Of a stretch of DNA of 64,000 bases, positions 35,809 to 43,089 are shown in pieces. Made by a program: the position numbers and the translations under genes. The stretch lies in contig NZ_PHUG01000001.1 in the NCBI RefSeq assembly GCF_002813325.1, positions 1,426,001-1,490,000 of the forward strand. The letters run 5' to 3'. Every line of letters begins with the position of its first letter. The first letter of the stretch is position 1. The DNA is from Janthinobacterium sp. 64. Its GTDB lineage: Bacteria > Pseudomonadota > Gammaproteobacteria > Burkholderiales > Burkholderiaceae_D. The notes below the pieces were generated by a model. The model was not told the DNA's origin and did no database searches. It saw only the letters and a list, made by a program, of their open reading frames with translations.

Positions 35809-35913
35809 CTAGCGCGGCACCAGTACGAGAAAAATCATCGACAGCCCAATAATGAACACCGCTTCCAGCGAAAACACGAGGGCGGGAATCTGCAATTCGC
35901 GCGGGATTTTCAT
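35809..35913 (-). CDS. 34-residue single-pass membrane peptide
   Basis: A short frame encodes 34 residues beginning MKIPRELQIPALVFSL and continuing as a hydrophobic helix that ends LVLVPR. GAGGTG about five bases before the ATG is a good ribosome site. The charge pattern (Lys/Arg at both ends) suits one transmembrane helix. It lies alone between the FHA gene and the YdjM-like gene. I do not recognise a family; small regulatory or complex-stabilising subunits look like this. Confidence 0.55.
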   Translation of the reverse strand: MKIPRELQIPALVFSLEAVFIIGLSMIFLVLVPR

Positions 35914-36104
35914 GGCGACACCTCTTTAAAACACAGGACTGCTTTCAGCATAGCGCGCCCTGCGCCAATTACATTATCAGCCGCACAACACAATTAACCG
36001 GACGGCATGACTTGCCGAGTCCGCTGATCAAGCTCTCGCGACACACAATTTAACAAATTATCAGCAGATATTCTGCAAATAGCACCCCTCCACGCCCTTG
36101 CATA

Positions 36105-36120
36105 CTGTATATTCATCCAG
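36105..36120. promoter_or_regulatory. LexA-box-like site upstream of the YdjM-like gene
   Basis: CTGTATATTCATCCAG matches the LexA consensus CTGTATATATATACAG at 13 of 16 positions, though the right half lacks the canonical ACAG. It lies between a weak TTGCAT (36099) and TAATAT (36122), i.e. in a promoter spacer, 52 bases before the gene. E. coli ydjM is a known LexA target, which adds weight. Confidence 0.5.
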
Positions 36121-36172
36121 TTAATATCCCCTGCATTTCACACAACGCCACGCATGGCGTTTTACATTTTCT

Positions 36173-36775
36173 ATGGCTTCCAACAAAGCGCATCATGCGA
36201 CCGGTTGGGCTGCCGGCGTGATCGCCGCGGCCCTGGTCGCGCACGCTGGCGCCGGTGGCCCCTACCAAGTGCTGAGCATGCTCGCCTTTGTGATGGGTGC
36301 GCTGGGCGGCACGGCGCCGGACTGGCTGGAAGTGGCCTGGTGGGCGCGCACGCACCGGCTGTGGATCACGCACCGCACGTGGACGCACTGGGGCCTGGCC
36401 TGGATCGCCCTGCTCGTCTACACCTATCAGCAATTGCCGCACCATCTGTGGGCGCCGCCCCTGTTCGGCTTTGCCGCCGGCGGCATCATGCATTTGCTGG
36501 CCGACTGGCCCAATCCGCTGGGCGTGCCGTGGATCTTCCGCCGCCACTCGCTGCGCTGGTGGAAGAGCGGCCGCCACGACATCATCGTCATCATCGCCGC
36601 CTGGCTGGCCGCCACCATCGTGGCCGACCACGTGTTTTTCGACGGCATCCACTGGCAGCGCAGCGTGCTGGCGTTCGATAGCCTGCTGCACTGGTCCGCC
36701 GCTGCCCTGCAGCAAGCTTGGGCAAATCTGCAACAATGGCAGTTGCGCTGGCGCCTGGGCGGCGACGCCAATTGA
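36173..36775 (+). CDS. YdjM-like membrane-bound metal-dependent hydrolase (DUF457)
   Basis: This 200-residue inner-membrane protein has conserved N-terminal HHATG, an APDWLE acidic motif (about 50), HRTWTHWG (about 67-74) and HLLADWPNPLG (about 108-118). These are the His/Asp signatures of the YdjM/DUF457 family of membrane-bound putative hydrolases. Four hydrophobic segments are visible. The E. coli homologue is an SOS gene, and a LexA-like box precedes this one. The chosen ATG lacks a clear ribosome site. The sigma-factor promoter begins within its stop codon. Confidence 0.82.
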   Translation: MASNKAHHATGWAAGVIAAALVAHAGAGGPYQVLSMLAFVMGALGGTAPDWLEVAWWARTHRLWITHRTWTHWGLAWIALLVYTYQQLPHHLWAPPLFGFAAGGIMHLLADWPNPLGVPWIFRRHSLRWWKSGRHDIIVIIAAWLAATIVADHVFFDGIHWQRSVLAFDSLLHWSAAALQQAWANLQQWQLRWRLGGDAN

Positions 36776-36814
36776 CGCCGGCCGTGTGGCAATGTGATAA
36801 TGAGTATCATTCTC
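36772..36814 (+). promoter_or_regulatory. FecI promoter with overlapping Fur box
   Basis: TTGACG (36772-36777), an 18-base spacer and GATAATG with an upstream TG form a good extended -10 promoter. GATAATGAGTATCATTCTC (36796-36814) matches the 19-base Fur consensus at 16 positions and covers the -10 box. Iron-loaded Fur should therefore repress fecI-fecR-receptor expression. Confidence 0.85.
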
Positions 36815-36880
36815 AAACAGCCCAGCCAGCCGGCACCCCGCGTTCCGTCAGCCCAGCTCTTTCCTTGCCTGGAGAACGCA

Positions 36881-37390
36881 GTGAGCACCGTCAGTCCCAC
36901 CCATGCCATCCCCCTGAGCACCCTGTACAGCGAGCACCACGGCTGGCTGTATGGCTGGCTGCGCGGCAAGCTGGGCAACCGGGCCGAGGCGGCCGACCTG
37001 GCGCAGGACACATTCTTGCGCCTGCTGGGCAAGCGCGACGCTGCACCGCTGCGCGAACCGCGCGGCTACCTGGCGACGATTGCGCGCGGCCTGCTGATCG
37101 ACCGCTACCGGCGCCAGGCGCTGGAGCAAGCCTACCTGGAAGCGCTGGCGCAGCAAGCCGAGCCGGTATCGATGTGCGCCGAAACACATGCCATCATCAT
37201 CGAAACCCTGCTCGCCGTCGACCGCCTGCTCGACCGCCTGGGGGCACGCACGCGGACCATCTTCCTGCTGGCGCAAATCGAAGAACTGAGTTACGTGGAC
37301 ATCAGCCGGCGCCTCGGCGTCTCCCTGCCCACCGTCAAGAAGCATCTGGTGCGCGCCTACACGGAATGCCTGCTGCTGGCGGCCGCCTGA
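36881..37390 (+). CDS. ECF sigma factor, FecI-like
   Basis: This 169-residue protein has sigma region 2 (ADLAQDTFLRLLGK; GYLATIARGLLIDRYRRQ) and region 4 (RTIFLLAQIEELSYVDISRRLGVSLPTVKKHL), as in FecI-type iron-starvation sigma factors. The GTG at 36881 is chosen because GGAG lies six bases before it; the longer frame starting near 36794 would be translated from within the Fur box and promoter. The stop overlaps the fecR start by one base (TGATG). It should direct polymerase to the receptor gene when FecR relays ligand binding. Confidence 0.92.
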   Translation: MSTVSPTHAIPLSTLYSEHHGWLYGWLRGKLGNRAEAADLAQDTFLRLLGKRDAAPLREPRGYLATIARGLLIDRYRRQALEQAYLEALAQQAEPVSMCAETHAIIIETLLAVDRLLDRLGARTRTIFLLAQIEELSYVDISRRLGVSLPTVKKHLVRAYTECLLLAAA

Positions 37391-38352
37391 TGTTCGGCCC
37401 ATCCCCATCCATTCCCATCGCGCGCAAGGTGCTGGCCGCCGCCGCCCACTGGCATGTGGAACGCCAGTGCGGCAGCGCCGACCCGGCTGCCCTGCAGGCA
37501 TGGCGCGACGCCAGCGCCGAGCATGAACGGGCCTGGGAACTGCTGCAGCGCATGGACGGCCAGCTGGGCGCGATACCGTCAGCGCTGGCGATTCCCGCAC
37601 TGCAGGCGGCGCAGCAGCGCCGGCGCGCGGCCGCGAAAATACTCGCCCTGCTGGTGGCGGCCGGCGGCGGCATCGCGCTGGGCCAGGCGGGCCTGCAATC
37701 GGGCCCATGGCAAGCCCTGACGGCGTCCTTGCGCACGGCGCCGGGCCAGCGCCGCCACGTCACCCTGGCCGATGGCGGGCGCCTGGAAGTGAATACGGAT
37801 AGCGCCCTGGATGTCGCTTACAGTGCCACGCACCGCCGCATCCGCCTGCATCACGGCGAAATCATGATCACGACGGCGCCCGACCGGCGCCCCTTCCTCG
37901 TCGACACGCCGCACGGCGTGATCCGCGCGCTCGGCACGCGCTTCGGCGTGCGCTGCGACGGCGATGGCAGCACGGTCAGTGTCTACGAACACGCCGTGGA
38001 AGTGCGCTGCGCGGCGCGCACGGACGCCTTGCGCCGCCTGGAAGCGGGACAGCAGCTGCGTTTCAGCGCAACCGGCGCGGATGACGTGCAGATCATGCCT
38101 GCGCACCAGGACAGCTGGCTGCGCGGCATGCTGGTGGCCGCCGACTGGCCGCTGCAACAACTGGTGCGGGAACTGGCGCGCTACCGGCGCGGGCGTCTCG
38201 TCTGCGATGCCGCAGTGGCGCGGCGCCCCGTCACGGGCACCTACCGCCTCGACGACATCGACGCCGTGCTGGAAAGCCTGTGCGCCTCGCACGGCTTGCA
38301 AGTGACGTACTTCACGCGCTACTGGGCCACGGTGTCGGCCCGCGCCACATAA
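37390..38352 (+). CDS. FecR-family anti-sigma/transmembrane signal relay
   Basis: This 320-residue protein has a cytoplasmic DUF4880-type N-terminus (ARKVLAAAAHWHVERQ ... AWRDASAEHERAWELLQRM), a single transmembrane helix (about 85-101, ILALLVAAGGGIALG) and a periplasmic FecR domain (RHVTLADGGRLEVNTDSALD; VIRALGTRFGVR). The C-terminal half resembles the STN fold and contacts the receptor plug. It controls the coupled sigma factor. The ATG overlaps the sigma stop by one base. The receptor gene follows after 113 bases. Confidence 0.92.
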   Translation: MFGPSPSIPIARKVLAAAAHWHVERQCGSADPAALQAWRDASAEHERAWELLQRMDGQLGAIPSALAIPALQAAQQRRRAAAKILALLVAAGGGIALGQAGLQSGPWQALTASLRTAPGQRRHVTLADGGRLEVNTDSALDVAYSATHRRIRLHHGEIMITTAPDRRPFLVDTPHGVIRALGTRFGVRCDGDGSTVSVYEHAVEVRCAARTDALRRLEAGQQLRFSATGADDVQIMPAHQDSWLRGMLVAADWPLQQLVRELARYRRGRLVCDAAVARRPVTGTYRLDDIDAVLESLCASHGLQVTYFTRYWATVSARAT

Positions 38353-38465
38353 TTATTTTCAGTTTTTTTGCGCCAGGGGTTGGTGTTTCGCTGCGCTGCT
38401 TCGGCTTCATAGATAAGTAGCCGATTCATCCTCCATTGACCATACCCTGAACAGAAAGACCGAGC

Positions 38466-40937
38466 ATGCAGCTGACCACCCCCGCCCTCCATCCCGCCGC
38501 GCGCGCCATCCGCCTGGCCGTCCTCGCCATGGCGTGCGCCGCCCCCGCCGCCTTTGTCGCCGCGCCTGCGCTGGCGCAAGGCCAGGCCGTCGCGTCACAA
38601 AGCTACGCCATCAGCGCCGGCCCGCTGGCCACCGCCTTGAATGACTTTGCCGTGGCCGCCGGCGTCAGCCTGTCGACCGACCCGGCGCAGACGCGCGGAC
38701 TGCGCTCGCCGGGCGTGCGCGGCAGCTTCAATGTCGGCCAGGGCTTTGCCCAGGTGCTGGCCGGCAGCGGCCTGGAAGCCGTGCAACTGCCAAACGGCGC
38801 CTACGTGCTGCGCCAGGCGGCGCCAGCGTCCGCAGCGGCGGCCGGCACGGAAAAGACCATGGCGCCCGTGACGGTCAGCGCCAGCATGGAGCGCGACCCC
38901 GTCAGTGAACACAGCAACTCGTATGCGGCGCGCGCCGTCACCGTCGGCAAGGGCGTGCAAACCCTGCGCGAAATTCCGCAATCCGTCAGCGTCGTCACGC
39001 GCCAGAAAATGGACGACCAGAACCTCAACACCATCGACGCCGTGCTGGCCAACACCACCGGCATCACCATGTACGACAGCCCCATGGGCGGACGCTATGT
39101 GTATTCGCGCGGCTTCATGGTCGACACTTACCAGTTCGACGGCGTCAACCGCGCCATGTACTACCCGCAGGCGAACAGCTTTACCAGCAATACGGCCGTG
39201 CTGGACAGGGTCGAAATCGTGCGCGGCGCTACGGGCTTGCTGCAGGGCACGGGCTCGCCGGGCGCCGCCATCAACATGGTGCGCAAGCGCCCGCTGGCGG
39301 AAAAGCAGGTGCAACTGGCGCTCAGCGCGGGCCGCTGGAACGACGTGCGCGGCGAGGTCGACGTCACCGGCCCCCTGAACGAGTCGGGCAGCATCCGCGG
39401 CCGCGCCGTGGCCGCGCATGAGCAGCGCGATTATTTCTATGACGTGGCCGACAGCCGCACCGACGTGCTGTACGGCGTGCTGGAATTCGACCTGGCGCCG
39501 GGCAGCAAGCTGACGACGGGCGCCAGCTACGAAAAACTGCATTCGACGCCGTTCTTTTCCGGCATGGCCCGCTACCGCGATGGCAGCGACCCGAAACTGC
39601 CGCGCGAAACCTTCCTCGGCGCCGACTGGAACCGCTGGAACAGCCGCCAGACGGCCGTCTTCGCCGAATTCGAGCACCGCTTCGACGCCGAGTGGTCGTT
39701 GAAAGCCAGCGCCAACTACACGCGCGAGCGGCATGACGTGAAATACATGTTCAGCCAGGGCGCGCTCGATCCCGCCACCATGGCCGGCATGATGATGTAT
39801 GGCGGCGTGTTCGATTACGGCAGCACCAACAAGGGACTCGACCTGTCGCTCGACGGCAAATTCAACGCTTTCGGCCGCCGCCACGGCTTCAGCGCCGGCA
39901 TCAACACGAACCGCCTGGAAAGCGACAGCGATTTCAGCCTGGCCTTGCTGCAGCAGCCGAACAATCCGCTGCGACCGAATCACGGCGTGGCCGAACCGAG
40001 CGACGCCTGGTTCCGCGAAAACAGCTACCGGGGCGATCCCAGCTTGACGAAAATGACGCAGACGGGCGCCTATGGCGTGGCCCGCTTCAGCGTCAGCGAT
40101 CCGCTCACCGTGGTGGCGGGCGCGCGCGTATCGAACTACAAATGGAGCAGCGTGTACCGCGACACGGGCGAGGTATACATCGACCCCTACCGCGAAAACG
40201 GCGTCGTCACGCCCTATGGCGGCGTGATCTACGCGTTCGACAAGCGCTGGTCCGGCTACGCCAGCGTGTCCGACATCTTCCAGCCGCAAAACCAGCGCAC
40301 GGCCGAAGGCGCGCTGCTCGACCCGCTCAAGGGGCGCAACCTGGAAGTGGGCGTGAAAGGTGAACTGTTCGACGGCAAGGTGAACACCTCGCTGGCGCTG
40401 TTCCGCATCGAGCAGCGCAACCGCGCCGAACTCGACCTGGTCAATACCTGCTCCAGCGGCACCGAGTGCTATTTCTCGGCGGGCAAGGTGCGCAGTGCAG
40501 GCCTCGACGCGGAAATCAGCGGCGAAGTGGCGCCGGGCTGGCAGCTGTTTGCCGGCTACACCCTGAACAACTTCAAATACCTGGAGCAGACGTCGAATGC
40601 GGGCGTGATGTTCGCCAGCACCTACTCGCCGCGCCACATGCTGCGCGCGTGGAGCGACTACCGCCTGCCCGGCGCCTTGCAGAAGTGGAGCGTGGGCGGC
40701 GGCGTAAACTTCCAGACGGAGAGCTCGCGCGTGACGCAGAACGTCACGGTGGCGCAAGGCGCGTATGCCTTGTTCAGCGCGCGCGGCGCCTACCAGATCG
40801 ACCGCAACTGGACGGCGTCGCTGTCCGTGACGAACTTGCTCGACAAGCGCTATTACCAGACGGTGGGCGCGCCGGCGTGGGGCAATTTCTATGGCGAGCC
40901 GCGCAAGGCACAACTGACCTTGCGCGCGCGTTTCTAG
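38466..40937 (+). CDS. TonB-dependent siderophore receptor with signalling (STN) domain
   Basis: This 823-residue outer-membrane receptor has a signal peptide (cleavage after ALAQ, about 38), an STN signalling domain (YAISAGPLATALNDFAVAAG, about 45-115), a plug (IPQSVSVVTRQKMDDQNL; VEIVRGATGLLQGTGSPGA) and a 22-strand barrel ending in Phe (LTLRARF), the BAM recognition end. It imports a ferric siderophore using TonB and signals to FecR; FpvA and FoxA are family examples. The ligand is unknown. It completes the Fur-controlled sigma/FecR/receptor cassette. Confidence 0.94.
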   Translation: MQLTTPALHPAARAIRLAVLAMACAAPAAFVAAPALAQGQAVASQSYAISAGPLATALNDFAVAAGVSLSTDPAQTRGLRSPGVRGSFNVGQGFAQVLAGSGLEAVQLPNGAYVLRQAAPASAAAAGTEKTMAPVTVSASMERDPVSEHSNSYAARAVTVGKGVQTLREIPQSVSVVTRQKMDDQNLNTIDAVLANTTGITMYDSPMGGRYVYSRGFMVDTYQFDGVNRAMYYPQANSFTSNTAVLDRVEIVRGATGLLQGTGSPGAAINMVRKRPLAEKQVQLALSAGRWNDVRGEVDVTGPLNESGSIRGRAVAAHEQRDYFYDVADSRTDVLYGVLEFDLAPGSKLTTGASYEKLHSTPFFSGMARYRDGSDPKLPRETFLGADWNRWNSRQTAVFAEFEHRFDAEWSLKASANYTRERHDVKYMFSQGALDPATMAGMMMYGGVFDYGSTNKGLDLSLDGKFNAFGRRHGFSAGINTNRLESDSDFSLALLQQPNNPLRPNHGVAEPSDAWFRENSYRGDPSLTKMTQTGAYGVARFSVSDPLTVVAGARVSNYKWSSVYRDTGEVYIDPYRENGVVTPYGGVIYAFDKRWSGYASVSDIFQPQNQRTAEGALLDPLKGRNLEVGVKGELFDGKVNTSLALFRIEQRNRAELDLVNTCSSGTECYFSAGKVRSAGLDAEISGEVAPGWQLFAGYTLNNFKYLEQTSNAGVMFASTYSPRHMLRAWSDYRLPGALQKWSVGGGVNFQTESSRVTQNVTVAQGAYALFSARGAYQIDRNWTASLSVTNLLDKRYYQTVGAPAWGNFYGEPRKAQLTLRARF

Positions 40938-40946
40938 ACGAAACGC

Positions 40947-41834
40947 TTATGCCGGAGGACGCAATGGCGCCTTCGGCAGCGGAATGAATTCCGTCTCGCC
41001 CGGCACTTGTCCCATGCGCTGGGCGGTCCAGTCGTCGGCCGCCTGCGACAATCGCTCCTTGCTCGACGAGACGAAGTTCCAGAACAGGAAGCGGTGGCCG
41101 TCCAGCGGCTCGCCGCCGATCACGACGAACTGCACCGGGCCGCCGCTCGCCGTCACCACGGGCACGGCCCCGGCTTCCAGCAAGGCCATGGTGTGCGGCA
41201 CGAGCGCCACGCCATCGAGCAGCACCTCACCGCTGATCGGATAAATCGCCGCTTCTGCCGGCAAGCCTTCCAGGCGCAGCTCGCGCCCCACCTGCAGCGC
41301 CACGTCCAGGTACACCGTCTGCATATAGGTACGCACGGGCGAGGTCTGGCCAAAGGCCGTGCCGATCAAGACTTTGACGACGGCGCCATCGAGCGCCACG
41401 ACGGGAATGTCGGCTTGCGGCGTATGCGTGAAACTCGGCGCATCCTCTTCGTGCGCTTTCGGCAGGGCGGCCCACAGCTGCAAGCCGTGCGTGCGGTGCG
41501 GCTGGCCCGCCAGATCCTGCGGCGTGCGTTCCGAATGCACGATGCCGCGCCCGGCCGTCATCCAGTTGATGGCGCCCGGTTCGATGCGCTGGTACGAGCC
41601 GATGCTGTCGCGGTGGTCGATCGCGCCTTCGAACAGATAGGTGACGGTGGCCAGGCCGATATGCGGATGGGGGCGCACGTCGTGGTTGGCGTCGGGCGCC
41701 ACGTCGATGGGGCCGAAATGGTCAAAGAAAATGAAGGGGCCGACGGCCTGTTTGACGGCGGAAGGCAGCAAACGGCGCACGACGAAGCCGCCGCCCAGGT
41801 CCTTTTCGTGGCTTTTCAGGATGGCCGCGCTCAT
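40947..41834 (-). CDS. Pirin family protein (bicupin)
   Basis: This 295-residue protein begins with an N-terminal cupin carrying the metal motif RPHPHIGLATVTYLFEG (about 55-70) and HSERTPQD (about 105), followed by the C-terminal pirin cupin (about 190-270). Bacterial pirins can act as quercetinases or redox-sensing regulators. The ATG at 41834 overlaps the OsmC stop (ATGA), so the two are translationally coupled; the longer frame lies over the OsmC gene. It converges on the receptor gene with a 9-base gap. Coupling to OsmC suggests an oxidative-stress role, by inference. Confidence 0.9.
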   Translation of the reverse strand: MSAAILKSHEKDLGGGFVVRRLLPSAVKQAVGPFIFFDHFGPIDVAPDANHDVRPHPHIGLATVTYLFEGAIDHRDSIGSYQRIEPGAINWMTAGRGIVHSERTPQDLAGQPHRTHGLQLWAALPKAHEEDAPSFTHTPQADIPVVALDGAVVKVLIGTAFGQTSPVRTYMQTVYLDVALQVGRELRLEGLPAEAAIYPISGEVLLDGVALVPHTMALLEAGAVPVVTASGGPVQFVVIGGEPLDGHRFLFWNFVSSSKERLSQAADDWTAQRMGQVPGETEFIPLPKAPLRPPA

Positions 41835-42229
41835 GCCAGCACCGTGGTGATTTCCGTGGTGACGGCCGTCATCAGCTTGTGGATCGGGCATTTACCGGCC
41901 GCGGCCAGCAATTCCTGGCGCTGCGCCTGCGTCAGCTCGCCCGTCAGGTGCAAGGTGGTGGCCAGGCGGTACACGCCCTTGCGCTCTTCGCTGGCATCGC
42001 GCTCGGTCGACACTTCGACATGCTCCAGGGGGATGCCCTTGTGCTTGGCGTACCAGACGACGGTGAGCGCCTTGCAGGCCGACAGGGCCGCGTCGTACAG
42101 GTCGTGCGGCGACGGGCCGGCATCGCCGCCGCCCTCCTCCACCGAGGCGTCGGCGGAAATGATGTGATCGCGCACGTGCACGATGTGGCGCATGGCTTGC
42201 GACTGGTCGCGGATGGCTTTGATGGTCAT
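41831..42229 (-). CDS. OsmC-family peroxiredoxin-like protein
   Basis: This 132-residue protein has the OsmC/Ohr fold with its two redox Cys in SACKALTVVWYA (about 52) and GKCPIHKL (about 113). OsmC proteins reduce organic hydroperoxides using lipoylated or thiol reductants. The motif GPSPHDLYDAALSACK is typical of OsmC proper rather than Ohr. AGGAA precedes the ATG. It is followed by a pirin gene that overlaps it by four bases. Confidence 0.92.
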   Translation of the reverse strand: MTIKAIRDQSQAMRHIVHVRDHIISADASVEEGGGDAGPSPHDLYDAALSACKALTVVWYAKHKGIPLEHVEVSTERDASEERKGVYRLATTLHLTGELTQAQRQELLAAAGKCPIHKLMTAVTTEITTVLA

Positions 42230-42307
42230 GGCGTTCCTGGGTGCGTTTGGAAAGCCACAATTTACACCGTTTGCCCGCTTTGCGCAGCCGGTAGCCCCGC
42301 TACCTGC

Positions 42308-43054
42308 TCATTTGATACGGAACAGGGCGTCGACCGTCTGCGCCATCTTGAGGCTGGTGACCATCAGCATGTCGTCGGGATTCTGGCGCTGGCGGCTGTT
42401 GGCGCGCTGGTAGCGGTCGGACGGCACCAGGCCCACCGCATTGCCCAGGTTTTTCAGCTGGTCCGACGAGATGCCGGCCACGGCGCCCGCGCGCTTGCCG
42501 AAGCCGCGCGCCATGGCATCGGCCTTGCGCTGCGCATCCTTGACGGCTTCGCCCATCAATTCCTCTTCCAGGCGGATGCGCTGCGTGGCGCCGAAGGTGA
42601 CGGCAAACGCATCGAGGTTGGGCATGGCCAGCAGCGGGCGCATGACGGCGGGCCATTTCGACAGGTCCGCCACATTGATATGCACGCTGGCCTTGATCAG
42701 GTACTGCGGGTTGGCCGGGTCCTGTTCCGCGCCCTTGCGGATTTCCTTGCGCACGTCGCGCACCTCGATGCCGTCCGCCGCCTCGGGTAAGCCCTGCTCC
42801 ACCAGCAGCGCCTTGACTTCCGTGATGCGCGTCTGCATGAGGAGCGTTGCCGCTTCGGGAGAGGGGTCGAAGACGCTGACGTCGAAATCGATCTCGCCCA
42901 AGTCCGGCATGACGAAGCTGTAGGCCGTGCCCGTCGCATGGATGAAGGGATAGGAAGGCAAGTCGCCGGCCAGGGCGGAGACGGGCAGGCAGGCGAACAC
43001 GAGGGACAGCAGGCGGCGCTTGAACACGGACACTCCGGCATGGTTAAGATGCAT
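42308..43054 (-). CDS. SIMPL-domain (DUF541) secreted protein
   Basis: This 248-residue protein has a signal peptide (cleavage after SALAG, about 30) and a SIMPL/DUF541 domain (FIHATGTAYSFVMPDLGEID; KDAQRKADAMARGFGKR, about 180-196). Such periplasmic proteins form oligomeric beta structures; the family is linked to oxidative stress and, in its eponym, to kinase signalling in eukaryotes. The ATG at 43054 is the first in-frame Met after the kinase stop, 35 bases downstream of it, so it probably ends the zinc-ribbon/kinase transcript. Confidence 0.85.
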   Translation of the reverse strand: MHLNHAGVSVFKRRLLSLVFACLPVSALAGDLPSYPFIHATGTAYSFVMPDLGEIDFDVSVFDPSPEAATLLMQTRITEVKALLVEQGLPEAADGIEVRDVRKEIRKGAEQDPANPQYLIKASVHINVADLSKWPAVMRPLLAMPNLDAFAVTFGATQRIRLEEELMGEAVKDAQRKADAMARGFGKRAGAVAGISSDQLKNLGNAVGLVPSDRYQRANSRQRQNPDDMLMVTSLKMAQTVDALFRIK

Positions 43055-43089
43055 GAAGTATCCGTCAAGATGACATATTTGACAATGGA

